From Planctomicrobium piriforme (GTDB lineage: Bacteria > Planctomycetota > Planctomycetia > Planctomycetales > Planctomycetaceae), in the NCBI RefSeq assembly GCF_900113665.1, contig NZ_FOQD01000007.1:238543-302542 (forward strand): a DNA stretch of 64,000 bases, given 5' to 3'. The notes below the pieces were generated by a model. That model was not told the DNA's origin, searched no databases, and saw only the letters and a program-made list of their open reading frames with translations. Each line of letters starts with the position of its first letter. The first letter of the stretch is position 1. Shown piece by piece: positions 1-9,200 of this stretch. The translations under genes and the position numbers were made by a program.

Positions 1-1
1 C

Positions 2-433
2 TCAGGCGTGTTTATGTGGGCGAGCCCCGAGGCCCTGGAAAATCTGCCGCGGAATAAACTCCCGCCGGGCGGCATCGAGATTCAGATTCTCGATCACGGC
101 TACACCGAACTTTATGAGAAAAGCTCAGGCAAGAAGGGGGACTGGTTCACCACTAACGGCGACGTCTTCCCGGTCGGGCGATCCAAGATGAAACCGTTTC
201 CCCCGCTCTCGCCCAGCGGGGAACGGAGCTTCCCCACCAAACAGCTCAGCAAGGGGATCGGGGAATGGAATCACTACTACGTTCGGGCGATCAACGGCGA
301 AGTCCGGCTGTGGGTGAACGGAACCGAAGTTTCCGGCGGCAACAACTGCCAGCCGGCGACGGGGTATCTGTGCCTGGAATCCGAAGGGGCGCCGATTGAC
401 TTTCGCAATCTGAAAGTCCGCGTTTTGCCGTGA
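2..433 (+). CDS. DUF1080 (3-keto-disaccharide hydrolase-like) protein, 5' end cut by the window
   Basis: The frame is open from base 2, so the true start lies upstream of the window; the GTG at base 8 is internal. The visible 143 residues contain SGVFMWASPEALENLPRN and GGIEIQILDHGY, followed by a strand-rich segment with VRLWVNGTEVSGG and IDFRNLKVRVLP. This is the usual second half of a DUF1080/concanavalin-like fold: a 'GVF' strand, an 'IE.QI.D' strand, a ligand-facing region and the terminal 'I.FRNI.I.P' strand. The family is secreted and linked to hydrolysis of 3-keto-glycosides. It runs convergently toward the DUF1501 gene, with a palindromic repeat between them. The fold assignment is confident; the substrate is not visible. 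Confidence 0.8.
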   Translation, partial: SGVFMWASPEALENLPRNKLPPGGIEIQILDHGYTELYEKSSGKKGDWFTTNGDVFPVGRSKMKPFPPLSPSGERSFPTKQLSKGIGEWNHYYVRAINGEVRLWVNGTEVSGGNNCQPATGYLCLESEGAPIDFRNLKVRVLP

Positions 434-439
434 GGAAGA

Positions 440-481
440 CCCCTCACCCCAGCCCTCTCCCCGGAGTACCGGGGCGAGGGA
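440..481. repeat. Dispersed palindromic element, family A, copy 1
   Basis: A C-rich left part (CCCCTCACCCC) is followed by the hairpin CCCCGG-AGTA-CCGGGG at 459-474 and then CGAGGGA. This copy is shortened by a few bases in its centre relative to the 46-base copies at 2020, 26490 and 33150. It lies between two convergent genes, where the hairpin could act as a weak transcription barrier, but there is no T tract. Confidence 0.8.
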
Positions 482-511
482 GCAATGCAGGGTATCCGGC
501 GACGTTGCTCG

Positions 512-1939
512 TCAGCCGGTGACCAGCTTTTTGAAGAAGGCGCCTTCGTTGACGGTGGGGCGCTCGGGGCGGCCTTTGTGGAAGTAGGTCAGGTCCATGT
601 TGGACAGGCCGAGCAGGTGCAGGATGCTCGCGTGGAGATCGTGTACATGCAGGCGGTCTTCCACGGCGCGGAGGCCAAGTTCGTCGGTGGTGCCGATGGT
701 CTGACCCCCCTTCACTCCGCCGCCGGCCATCCACATGGTGAAGCCGGTCGGGTTATGGTCGCGGCCATCCCCTTGTTCTGACATCGGGGTGCGGCCGAAT
801 TCGCCCCCCCAGATGACGAGGGTTTCGTCGAGCAGCCCGCGCTGCTTGAGGTCTTTAAGGAGACCTGCGACCGGCTTATCCATTGCGGCGCAGAGCTTGG
901 AATGGTTGGGTTCGATCCCTTTATGTGCATCCCATTTGCTGCCTGCCCCGTGGTAAAGCTGAACGAACCGCACGCCGCGCTCGACGAGCCGGCGCGAGAG
1001 CAGACAGAGACGGCCGAAGCCTTCGGTGTCTTTCTGATCGAGGCCATAGAGGGCGTTCGTAGCGGCGGTTTCCTGCGAGAGGTCGACCGCTTCGGGCGCT
1101 TCTGCCTGCATCCGAAAAGCGAGTTCATAACTGCGAATACGGGCGTCGAGTTCGCTCTGCTGCGGGTGCTGCATGGCGTACGAGCGGTTCAGAGTGTTGA
1201 GGAGATTTAGCTTTCCCTGCTGCTCGGCAGAACTGATGCCCTCCGGAGTGTTGAGATTGGGGACCGGCTGCGCGCCTTCCTGTAGATGAATCCCCTGGTA
1301 AACGGCAGGCATGAAGCCGGCGCTCCAGTTGCGGGGGCCGTTCACGACGGAACTGCGGTTGTCCTGCATCACCACATAAGCGGGGAGATTTTGATTTTCG
1401 CTACCGAGACCATAGGTGACCCAACTTCCGAGGGAGGGGCGACCGCCAAGGATCGAGCAGGTGTTCATCTGGCAGACGCCGGCGGAGTGATTGATGCCGT
1501 CGGCCCAGCAGGAGCGGATAATGGCCATGTCATCGACGCACTGGGCCGTGTAGGGGAGCCAGTCGGAGACCCAGGCGCCGCACTCGCCGTGCTGTTGCCA
1601 TTTGCGTTTTGATGCCAGTAGCGGAGCGTGAAACTCGCCCATCGCTGTGATCACGGTGCCGAAGCTCTCCGGCAGGTGCTGGCCGGCCAGACGGTTGAGT
1701 TCAGGCTTGGGGTCGAACAGATCGATGTGGCTGGGACCCCCTTCCATGAACAGGAAGATGACGCTCTTGGCGGTCGGCGCAAAATGAGCCTGAGTGCCGA
1801 TGGTGGCCTTCGGCTTGGGAAGTTCGACGGCGGCTCGGGCGTATTGTGCCTGAAGGCCGGTGAAGGCGACCGCGCCAAAGCCGGCGCCGCTCTTGGCGAG
1901 AAACTCGCGACGCGACTGCGGAATGGTGATGTGCTGCAT
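512..1939 (-). CDS. DUF1501 family secreted protein
   Basis: A 475-residue protein. The start is taken at the ATG at 1939, giving MQHITIPQSRREFLAKSGAG, a twin-arginine-type leader; upstream in-frame GTG and TTG codons have no better ribosome site. Family hallmarks are FLFMEGGPSHIDLFDPKP near residue 65, WGGEFGRTPMSE around residue 385 and HNPTGFTMWMAGGGVKGG shortly after. These resemble the alkaline-phosphatase/sulfatase-like core of DUF1501. In planctomycetes the family almost always pairs with a DUF1553 cytochrome protein, as here, where it is the last gene of a minus-strand run. A family A palindrome sits between it and the DUF1553 gene. The biochemical role is unproven; a dehydrogenase or hydrolase partner of the cytochrome is the usual guess. 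Confidence 0.9.
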   Translation of the reverse strand: MQHITIPQSRREFLAKSGAGFGAVAFTGLQAQYARAAVELPKPKATIGTQAHFAPTAKSVIFLFMEGGPSHIDLFDPKPELNRLAGQHLPESFGTVITAMGEFHAPLLASKRKWQQHGECGAWVSDWLPYTAQCVDDMAIIRSCWADGINHSAGVCQMNTCSILGGRPSLGSWVTYGLGSENQNLPAYVVMQDNRSSVVNGPRNWSAGFMPAVYQGIHLQEGAQPVPNLNTPEGISSAEQQGKLNLLNTLNRSYAMQHPQQSELDARIRSYELAFRMQAEAPEAVDLSQETAATNALYGLDQKDTEGFGRLCLLSRRLVERGVRFVQLYHGAGSKWDAHKGIEPNHSKLCAAMDKPVAGLLKDLKQRGLLDETLVIWGGEFGRTPMSEQGDGRDHNPTGFTMWMAGGGVKGGQTIGTTDELGLRAVEDRLHVHDLHASILHLLGLSNMDLTYFHKGRPERPTVNEGAFFKKLVTG

Positions 1940-2019
1940 GGTGTTCACCGTCAAAAAAATGGATTCGATATCGAGATCAATCAGCGGGTGTTGGGAAATT
2001 CTCGTCGCAAGACCGCTCG

Positions 2020-2065
2020 CCCCTCACCCCCGGCCCCTCTCCCCGGGGTACCGGGGCGAGGGGAG
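2020..2065. repeat. Dispersed palindromic element, family A, copy 2
   Basis: A full 46-base copy. It starts CCCCTCACCCCCGG and has the hairpin core CCCCGG-GGTA-CCGGGG at 2041-2056, then CGAGGGGAG. It lies in the 137-base gap between the end of the DUF1553 gene and the start of the DUF1501 gene, both on the minus strand, so it would be transcribed inside an operon mRNA. Confidence 0.85.
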
Positions 2066-2076
2066 TTGAAGATCGC

Positions 2077-5000
2077 TCAGTCGACGTACAGGAATTCGCT
2101 GGAGTTCAACAGGACGTGGCACAGGTCGACGAAGGCGGCGGACTGCGGGTCGGCCTGTTGTTTGTCGTGCTGCACAGGATGAATGTTCAAACCGTCGGCT
2201 ACGGCGTTCTGGAAGACGCCGGGATCAGGTTCGAACTGCCAGTAGCCGACCGTGGCCGGAGCGGCGGTTTCGTTGGTGAAGAGGAGCTGTCCCTGCGAGA
2301 GCGGCCCACGGGAGACCCGAATGTCGTCGATCAGGCCGTCGAAGCGGCCGTCGCGAGTGCCGCGGGTGCCGAGCGTGAGGGGCTCGGGATTCTCGATCCC
2401 AGTCGCGATGGCGAGAGGAACTTCCACGCTCTGTAGCGGCTCGTCATCGTTCGACAGGTCTTTCAGGAAATAACGGACCGCGCCGGGCTGGCCGGTTTTG
2501 GCCAGTCGCACGCAGGCGGCCGCGTAATAGGGTTTGTTCATTTCGATGTTCTGGTCAGAGAACGTGGTGGCTTCGGTGAACGAGCCGGCCAGCGTGTTGC
2601 CGAACATCTGCATCACGAGCGTCTGCGGCTTGCGACGCGAACCTTTGCCGGTGATGCCAAACGCCCAGCCTGGTTTCTCGCGATTGCCTGACCATTTGGC
2701 TGCAAGGGTACGAACCGAACCGGTGTCGTAGACCGACCGCAGTTGGAAGAAGGCTTCGACAGTGAAGTCCCCCATTTCCAGCCTTGGATCATTCGCAACA
2801 GCAAAGCGTCCCTGATCCCCTTCCGGCTGGAAGAGAATCGCCTGACCGTCTCGATAGGGGACTTTGCCGGTGACGATGTTGGGGACGAATTTCGATGTTT
2901 CTTCGCCGCCCCCAATCTGACGCGACTGTTCTTTTAGGAAGTTCTGGACGGCCAGCAGTTCTTCGCTTGTCGGCTCACGACTGAATGACAGCCGCCAGAG
3001 TTGTTCGATCTGCGGCGTGACATCGCCGCTGTCGCCATCACCGGCCTTTACCCGACGCGCCAGTTCGCTGGCATGGCGGAGCATGGTCTGGCTGTTGATG
3101 AGCAGCAACGACTGGATGGGAGAAGTCGTGGTATCGCGGCTGGCGGTGCTGGAGAAGAACTGCGGCAGGTCGAAGGCATCCAGCAGCGGATCGCGGCTGT
3201 TGCGCATGACGCGGGCGTAGATCGATCGTCGCGGGCGATCAGGGAGAACGCCGGGTCCGCCCCGTTCGCGATCGAGCTGGCCGGTGACGGCGAAGATCGC
3301 ATCGCGAATCTGTTCGGCATCGAGCCGACGAGTTTCTGCTCGCCAGTACCAGGTGTTGAGCGGGTCTTTGATTTGGTTTTCGGCAAGCTGCGGGTGTGAC
3401 GTACTCTGCCGGTATGCGGCCGAGGTGACGATCAGCCTGTGCAGGCTTTTGAATCGCCAGCCTTCGTTCACGAATTTTGTCGTCAGCCAGTCGAGGAGTT
3501 CGGGATGGGTGGGAGGCGTTCCCAGGCGACCGAAGTCGCTGCTGTTCACCGCCAGTCCACGGCCGAAGTGATACTGCCAGACTCGATTCACAATCACGCG
3601 AGTGGACAGCGCATTGTCCGGTCGGGTGAGCCAGCGGGCGAGGGCCGAGCGCCGGCCTGTCGAATTCGGAACGTCCGTCGGCGGGACAATCTCAGGCGTG
3701 TTCGGTTCGATGAGCGTCAGGAAGCCGGGGCCGACTTCGGTCTTTTTCTTGGGAATGACAGTGGAGGGCGCGACGTTGCTGACGTCCCGAGCGGTGAGCG
3801 GTTGCGGCAGCGATTCGGGCTTTTTCGCAGGGAGTGCGGCCAATTGACGACGCAGGGCCAGGATCTTTTCCTTGTCTTCCCCTTTGATGCGATCGTCGAT
3901 GCGTTCGTATTCGTAGAGCACCTGTCGCCAGCAGAGTTGCACCAGTTGTTCTTCGAACGGGGTCCGCTCGGACGGCTGCTTGTAGATCATCGCCTTGATG
4001 TCGTCTGGGAAGCGCTCGACCGCGGTCTTTTCGCCTTCATTGCGAAACTTCGCTTCCAGCGCATCCAGCTCAGTGCGGACGGCCAGCGTCTGTGCTTCAT
4101 ATTCGGCCAGTTTAGCCTGGTATTCGGTGCACTGCTCCGGGGTAGCGGCGACGACATCGTCTTTGAGAAGGATCGGTTCGAAGAACGCCCGCAGCGCGAA
4201 ATAGTCTTTCTGCAGAATCGGATCGAACTTGTGGTCATGGCATCGGGCACACTGAAAGCCGAGTCCGAAGAAGACGTCGCCGGTGACATCGGTCACTTCG
4301 TTGAGAATGACATCCCACTGTCCCCGGACATCGCGCGCGTTGTATTCGTAGATGCCATGCCGCAGAAAGCCGGTGGCGGTCAGTGCCTGTACGTCGCCGG
4401 GGAAGAGTTCGTCGCCGGCCAGTTGTTCCTGTACAAAGCGGTCATAGGGTTTGTCGTCGTTCAGGGACTGAATGACGTAGTCGCGATACCGCCACGCTTG
4501 TGGGCGATAGTGGTCGATGCGATAGCCGTCTGAGTCGGCATAGCGGACGAGGTCGAGCCAGTGTCGCGCCCAGCGTTCGCCGTAATCGGGGCTGGCCAAC
4601 AGCCGATCAACGAGATGTTCGTACGCCTGAGGAGCGGCGTCGTCGACAAACTTCTGGACTTCTTCCGGCGTCGGGGGGAGGCCGGTGAGGTCGAAATAGA
4701 GCCGGCGAATCAGCGTGCGGCGATCCGCTTCGGGAGCGGGAGTGAGTTGCTGGGCATCGAGCCCCGCTGCGATGAACTGATCGATCTCGTTGCGGCACCA
4801 GTCCGGCTTGCTGCAGGTCGGCACGTCAACTTTCTTGATCGGTTGAAACGCCCACCAGTTGCGGTCTTCTTCCGAGAACTGGTCGCCGCTGGTGCGTTTG
4901 GCCATCTGGCCGTTATCGCCGGGCCAAGGGGCCCCGATCTCGATCCACTTTGCGAGGATCTCGATCTGCTTGTCGTCCAGCTTTCCAGCGGGGGGCATCT

Positions 5001-5331
5001 CGAACGACTCATACCGAACGGCCTCCATCAGCAAGCTTTCGTCCGGTTTGCCTGGCACGATGGCCGGTCCGGACTCGCCGCCGAGGAGCATGTGTCCTCG
5101 CGAATCGAGCCGGAGCTCCCCTTTTTGCTTCTCTTCGCTGTGACACTTCAGACAGTGTTCGACCAGTAGCGGCCGTACGCTGGTTTCGAAGAATTTGACT
5201 TGCTCAGGCGTCGGCTCGCTCGCGGCGCGGAGCGGCGTCGTCGCAAGACTGAAAATCGTCAGCCCGGCGAACAGGCAGCGCCAGGCGAAAGTTGGGCTCA
5301 GTGATTCAAGCGGCACTTGGAATAACATCAT
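2077..5331 (-). CDS. PSCyt1/DUF1549/DUF1553 cytochrome protein with LamG-like domain
   Basis: A 1084-residue secreted protein. The chosen ATG at 5331 (followed by a second ATG) is preceded by CAGGAAGCA, a good ribosome site, and opens a Sec signal (LFAGLTIFSLATTPLRA). Residues 45-140 form the planctomycete cytochrome domain with heme motif CLKCH at 60-64 and MPPAGKLDD. DUF1549 follows with FDLTGLPPTPEEV and CARCHDHKFDP, a second CxxCH. DUF1553 (about residues 570-800) has VIVNRVWQYHFGRGLA and LIVTSAAYRQS. A LamG/concanavalin-like module occupies about 860-1020. The gene sits downstream of a sigma-FecR pair and upstream of DUF1501, the standard planctomycete arrangement. It is probably an extracytoplasmic electron-transfer or carbohydrate-active protein. 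Confidence 0.93.
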   Translation of the reverse strand: MMLFQVPLESLSPTFAWRCLFAGLTIFSLATTPLRAASEPTPEQVKFFETSVRPLLVEHCLKCHSEEKQKGELRLDSRGHMLLGGESGPAIVPGKPDESLLMEAVRYESFEMPPAGKLDDKQIEILAKWIEIGAPWPGDNGQMAKRTSGDQFSEEDRNWWAFQPIKKVDVPTCSKPDWCRNEIDQFIAAGLDAQQLTPAPEADRRTLIRRLYFDLTGLPPTPEEVQKFVDDAAPQAYEHLVDRLLASPDYGERWARHWLDLVRYADSDGYRIDHYRPQAWRYRDYVIQSLNDDKPYDRFVQEQLAGDELFPGDVQALTATGFLRHGIYEYNARDVRGQWDVILNEVTDVTGDVFFGLGFQCARCHDHKFDPILQKDYFALRAFFEPILLKDDVVAATPEQCTEYQAKLAEYEAQTLAVRTELDALEAKFRNEGEKTAVERFPDDIKAMIYKQPSERTPFEEQLVQLCWRQVLYEYERIDDRIKGEDKEKILALRRQLAALPAKKPESLPQPLTARDVSNVAPSTVIPKKKTEVGPGFLTLIEPNTPEIVPPTDVPNSTGRRSALARWLTRPDNALSTRVIVNRVWQYHFGRGLAVNSSDFGRLGTPPTHPELLDWLTTKFVNEGWRFKSLHRLIVTSAAYRQSTSHPQLAENQIKDPLNTWYWRAETRRLDAEQIRDAIFAVTGQLDRERGGPGVLPDRPRRSIYARVMRNSRDPLLDAFDLPQFFSSTASRDTTTSPIQSLLLINSQTMLRHASELARRVKAGDGDSGDVTPQIEQLWRLSFSREPTSEELLAVQNFLKEQSRQIGGGEETSKFVPNIVTGKVPYRDGQAILFQPEGDQGRFAVANDPRLEMGDFTVEAFFQLRSVYDTGSVRTLAAKWSGNREKPGWAFGITGKGSRRKPQTLVMQMFGNTLAGSFTEATTFSDQNIEMNKPYYAAACVRLAKTGQPGAVRYFLKDLSNDDEPLQSVEVPLAIATGIENPEPLTLGTRGTRDGRFDGLIDDIRVSRGPLSQGQLLFTNETAAPATVGYWQFEPDPGVFQNAVADGLNIHPVQHDKQQADPQSAAFVDLCHVLLNSSEFLYVD

Positions 5332-5421
5332 TGCTTCCTGACCAGTGACAGCGACAGAACTGCCGCCGTATCCATCTTGATCGTCTTCACGCTGGTTGTC
5401 ACGCATCAACGGACTCTGACG

Positions 5422-7026
5422 TTACGGCAAGCCTGCGATGAACACGGGGTCGAAGTAATGCTCGTCATCGCCGGCGTCTTCAAAAAAGAGGCCGGCGACC
5501 GGGCTTTCCGGCGGGTACCCGAGATCAGAGAGGTCGATGCCGACGGCCAGCGCACTGAATGGCAGGGCAAACGAATCGGTGGATCGCGGTTCGGGATGTT
5601 TCAAATCGTCGAGCGATTTGGGAGCGTTCTGAAAATGGCTCAGCCGAAACGGGGCGACTTGCCTGGCATCGCGGCTCTTGAGCGTGATGTCGAAACGGTC
5701 CACGCGGTGTTCGTGAAGACCCGCTTCTGGTTGCAGCGGGCTGACGCGAAAGTGATCTCCCTCAGCGGGATAGATTGGCGATTGAATCTCGAATAGTACC
5801 ACGTCTGGACCGGGACCGTTTTTGATCGGCTCGCGGAATTGAATGGCCAGGCCTTGTCGCTGGCGGAAGTCATCGATGGGAGTTGCTGCTGTCTCTTCGC
5901 GGCGGCCGCCGGGGTTGAGGAGACCAGTGGTCAGTGCAACATCGCCAGAAAGCGTGCTGGCAGGGTCGGCAGGGTATTCGCGATCCCAAGTGACGTTATG
6001 CGTATTGCGGCCTGCCGCGAAGTGCAGGACATCGACGCCAATCAGTTCGTCGACGGCGTATTGTCGTGTGATCCCCCCGCGCTGCACGGTGACGTTCACG
6101 AGATCGCGAACAGCAGGACCAGCGCCCACCGGCGCGGCTTCATAGGAGACGACCCGATCAGGCAACTGTGGCTGGTAGGCTTCGGACTCGAATGGAATCC
6201 GCTGTGGCTCTGGACGTGAGTTCCCCGCCTTGACTGCTTCTCCTTTTACGATCGTCTGCGTGAGACGTTCACCGCCGTCGGATGTCTGGATCTTTGCCGC
6301 TCCTTCGATCACCTGCAGTTCGGCATCTCCGACGTCATTCACGCCGACAAAGAAGCGTGTGCCCAGGTCGACGATTTCAGAACGGGGAGTCACCACCTGA
6401 AAACCTTCCGCACCCGCGGGGGCATGGACCGAGCAGCCGCCGATCTTGAGGTTCAAACGGTCAGGCGACTCGACCAGGAAGACGGCGGGAGATTGAATGA
6501 CGGTCTTCGCCCCTTGCGGAAACTGGAGTTCCACCTGACCTTTGATGAGGGCGTATTGCCGTCCAAAAGGAAGTTCGGAATGAACGGCAGGCATCATCTC
6601 GCCGAATAGCTCTGCGTTGGCGATTTGCGAGAAGATCGCCTGACGAGCCGGGACTGTCTGTTGTTCGACCACAGCCATTGGAGCAGCCGGGGGCGGGAAT
6701 ATTTTCGGGAGGACAATCGCTGCCAGCAGTAGCAGAGCGGCAAGGCTCGTTCCGGCCAGACGCCAGCCTCGAAGCGGACGACGCGAACGTCGATGCGATC
6801 CCGGAACTTCGGATGCCCTAACTGAAACCGGAGCTGGCCCCGCGGACAACGCCGTCAGCCGCTTCAACCCGAGATGCAGTTCGATGTATTCGAAGTAGGC
6901 AGCCTGAGCAGTAGGATTGTCGCTCAGGATTGCCTGTAACTGGGCGTGCTGCGCCGGCGTGATCGAATCGTTGAGCAGAGCGTCGATCAGCGAGTTGAAT
7001 TCCTGGGGAAGGGTTTTGTCAGTCAT
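5422..7026 (-). CDS. FecR-domain membrane protein, putative anti-sigma factor
   Basis: 534 residues. The ATG at 7026 overlaps the stop of the upstream sigma-factor gene as ATGA (7023-7026), so translation is probably coupled. An N-terminal cytoplasmic segment (about 90 residues) is followed by one membrane span, SLAALLLLAAIVLPKIF, and then a FecR domain with GQVELQFPQG, VESPDRLNLKIGG and SEIVDLGTRFFVGV. The C-terminal 250 residues are predicted extracytoplasmic and unrecognised; they end with GLFFEDAGDDEHYFDPVF. The topology and partner fit an anti-sigma or signal-transducing role controlling the adjacent ECF factor. In planctomycetes this FecR type is fused to variable sensor-like C termini, and the sensed ligand cannot be read from sequence. 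Confidence 0.88.
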   Translation of the reverse strand: MTDKTLPQEFNSLIDALLNDSITPAQHAQLQAILSDNPTAQAAYFEYIELHLGLKRLTALSAGPAPVSVRASEVPGSHRRSRRPLRGWRLAGTSLAALLLLAAIVLPKIFPPPAAPMAVVEQQTVPARQAIFSQIANAELFGEMMPAVHSELPFGRQYALIKGQVELQFPQGAKTVIQSPAVFLVESPDRLNLKIGGCSVHAPAGAEGFQVVTPRSEIVDLGTRFFVGVNDVGDAELQVIEGAAKIQTSDGGERLTQTIVKGEAVKAGNSRPEPQRIPFESEAYQPQLPDRVVSYEAAPVGAGPAVRDLVNVTVQRGGITRQYAVDELIGVDVLHFAAGRNTHNVTWDREYPADPASTLSGDVALTTGLLNPGGRREETAATPIDDFRQRQGLAIQFREPIKNGPGPDVVLFEIQSPIYPAEGDHFRVSPLQPEAGLHEHRVDRFDITLKSRDARQVAPFRLSHFQNAPKSLDDLKHPEPRSTDSFALPFSALAVGIDLSDLGYPPESPVAGLFFEDAGDDEHYFDPVFIAGLP

Positions 7027-7595
7027 GGCAGCGACTCCGTGGCCAGCTTGCGTCGAACGCACTCCAGCAACATCCGGCGGATGCGGCCCAGGCGGTTGTA
7101 GAGAGTCTGCAGGGCCTGACCGGTGGCGTCCGCGAAGTCCTTGAGCGTGCTGTTGCCGTCATAGGCGACTCGAACGAGATCCTGCTCGGTCGCTTTGAGG
7201 GCTTCAAGGCAGCCCTGCAGTATTTTGAGGTTCTCGCCTGACGTCTCCAGTGCTCCGAGGCGGTGGTCGGAAAGCTGTGTGACGAGCGAGGAGTCGAAGC
7301 GCAGCCGATCGCGATGGGCGGAACGGAGAAAATTGCGGACTTCGTTCAGTGCCACTCCGCAGGCCCAGGCCAGAAAATTTCGCTCGACATCGAACTCCGA
7401 AAACTTCCGCCACAGCAGCAGGCTGCAACGCTGGAAGACGTCTTCCGCATCGGCATGGTTGGGGAGGAGCGAAAAGATATAGGCAAACAGCCGTTCCCGG
7501 TTCTGCGAGAACAGTCGCAGAAACTCTTCGTATTGACGGTCAATCGAGGGGGCGGGATCCACCAGCAGCAGTTCCAGATCACACGAAAATGGCAT
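7023..7595 (-). CDS. ECF RNA polymerase sigma factor, Rhodopirellula/Verrucomicrobium type
   Basis: 190 residues with the two sigma-70 domains of an ECF factor. Region 2 is around residues 25-95 (HADAEDVFQRCSLLLWRKF, NFLAWACGVALNEVRNFLR). Region 4 is around 125-180, with the helix-turn-helix STLKDFADATGQALQTLYNR followed by a basic helix. It lacks the extra domains of ECF41-type factors. It overlaps the FecR gene by four bases and heads the run sigma, FecR, DUF1553, DUF1501, which it may transcribe. No strong Shine-Dalgarno precedes its ATG. The 175 bases upstream, up to the next gene's 3' end, contain no promoter that can be named with confidence. Confidence 0.93.
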   Translation of the reverse strand: MPFSCDLELLLVDPAPSIDRQYEEFLRLFSQNRERLFAYIFSLLPNHADAEDVFQRCSLLLWRKFSEFDVERNFLAWACGVALNEVRNFLRSAHRDRLRFDSSLVTQLSDHRLGALETSGENLKILQGCLEALKATEQDLVRVAYDGNSTLKDFADATGQALQTLYNRLGRIRRMLLECVRRKLATESLP

Positions 7596-7770
7596 TTCGA
7601 ACCGACTCTGCCAAGTATCGTTCGCTACTGATGCGACTTACCTCTATTTTCTGGAAAAAGAGTGTCGCGGGTTGCGGATTTGTGGTGGATCTCTTTTGCA
7701 TATCATGAGTTGGGAGACAAAGGGATGAGGGGACAGGGGAAGGTGAGACTTCCAAACTGTCTCCTGCTCC

Positions 7771-9087
7771 CTACTCCCTCTCCGCAGGCGGTTCTTCGCC
7801 TGACTGGATTTGCAGCTCGCGACGTTCGGCGGCCGGCATGCCCACGACCGGCAGTGTGGGGCCGTTGCCTGGGACGGCACCGGCGACTTCTGTGAGCGGA
7901 GTGGCGTCGTCCCGCAGTCGCAGCAGGAAGTAGATCAGCGTGATCGATGTCCAGAAGAAACTGAAGATGAACGCGATGGGCACCGACCCGACAACGGCCA
8001 TCCACATGCCGGCCATCGTCTTAGCGGGAGCAGAGGCTCGGGGGGCGGGGACGACTCGATACTGATCCCAGGCAGGATTGGGAGGAGCGTCATTCAGCAG
8101 ACCGAGTTGTTCCATGGACCCGGCCCCTGACTCGACCGAAGCCACCGTGAGATCGACCGAGAGCGTCATCATCCCGGTGACGAGGAACAGACCAGCGGAG
8201 CCGTAGATCAAAACCACTATCGCCAGAAAGATCGCATAAAGCAGTTGATTGAACAGGTAGCTATAGGCCCGACTGAGCCCGTCGAAGGCGTCGCTCGCTT
8301 CAGTGCTGATCGCGGCGAGCATGAGCGGCCAGCCTGATGCGACGCCGGCCACGATCAGCGCCATGAGCGTTCCGGAAATGACGGGGAGAATCCAGAGGGC
8401 TCCGACTGCGCCGTCACCGAGGACGGGAACCCAGGTCAGTAAACCGGCAATCAGATTTGGAATCCAGCAGACCGCCAAGCCCACCAGGGGGATGAGCGGC
8501 GCGCCGAGATAGGAAATCAGATGCCGGGCCGAGAACCGCAGGCTCTGCATGACGGTCAGCTCCCCTTTGCCGGCGAAATCGACCGCCGCCATCCGGGCAA
8601 TCGCACCCCCAAACAGGCTGCAGATGAACAGTCCCCACAAGGTCACAATCCAGGCGGTCAGGCGGCTGGATTCGACGTTCGGGGTGAAGAGGATGCCTTG
8701 AGCGGGGAGCAGCACCTGTTGCACGGGCCAGAGGATTGCGCGGCCATTGCTGACCGCCGCGGCGAGGCTTTCCCAGGGATTGGTGACGACCTTGATGAGA
8801 TCGACCCGGCCGAGCTTGTTCACGCTGTTCGGTCCTGCCTGTAAGGACCAGGGCCAGTTGGGAACCCGTCCCCCGTTGTCTGGAGAAGTCCCGAGCCAGA
8901 AATTGACGGCCCATAAGCCCCCCGACCAGAGAATCACGGCAAGCAGCGCCAGGAAGATGCGGCGATAGTCGATCGCCATACGAAAGCCGCGGAACAGGCG
9001 GAGCCACGGAATCCAGTGCTGGATGCGGGCGGCATTCGTCTGGAAGAATTCCTCTTCCAGATCCTGATCTTTCGGCGTTTGCGGCAT
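7771..9087 (-). CDS. Polytopic membrane protein of unknown function
   Basis: 438 residues. The ATG at 9087 (MPQTPKDQDLEEEF) has GGGAAG eight bases upstream and is preferred to a long upstream extension with no hydrophobic leader. At least six hydrophobic segments are visible, for example IFLALLAVILWSGGLWAVNF, LTAWIVTLWGLFICSLFGG, LIPLVGLAVCWIPNLIAGLL and AFIFSFFWTSITLIYFLLRL. The N terminus is acidic and the C terminus is charged and short. No enzymatic motif is recognised. Similar multi-span proteins with a conserved N-terminal 'DLEEEFF' region are common in planctomycetes, but no function is known to me. It diverges from the YjbQ gene with 113 bases between the two starts. Confidence 0.75.
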   Translation of the reverse strand: MPQTPKDQDLEEEFFQTNAARIQHWIPWLRLFRGFRMAIDYRRIFLALLAVILWSGGLWAVNFWLGTSPDNGGRVPNWPWSLQAGPNSVNKLGRVDLIKVVTNPWESLAAAVSNGRAILWPVQQVLLPAQGILFTPNVESSRLTAWIVTLWGLFICSLFGGAIARMAAVDFAGKGELTVMQSLRFSARHLISYLGAPLIPLVGLAVCWIPNLIAGLLTWVPVLGDGAVGALWILPVISGTLMALIVAGVASGWPLMLAAISTEASDAFDGLSRAYSYLFNQLLYAIFLAIVVLIYGSAGLFLVTGMMTLSVDLTVASVESGAGSMEQLGLLNDAPPNPAWDQYRVVPAPRASAPAKTMAGMWMAVVGSVPIAFIFSFFWTSITLIYFLLRLRDDATPLTEVAGAVPGNGPTLPVVGMPAAERRELQIQSGEEPPAERE

Positions 9088-9200
9088 ACCGTGCTTCCCT
9101 ACCTGATGCGTGACATCCCCGGTCGAGCGCGTAGTATAGTCGTCGGCCCGCTCGACGCGAGACGCCCGCCCTTGTTTGATTGCCCCGGACTGGAGAGAAG

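Noticed and set aside
3439..4533. 364-codon plus-strand frame opposite the DUF1553 gene
   Set aside because: It is antisense to a clear DUF1553 cytochrome gene, with no ribosome site; long antisense frames are expected at this GC content.
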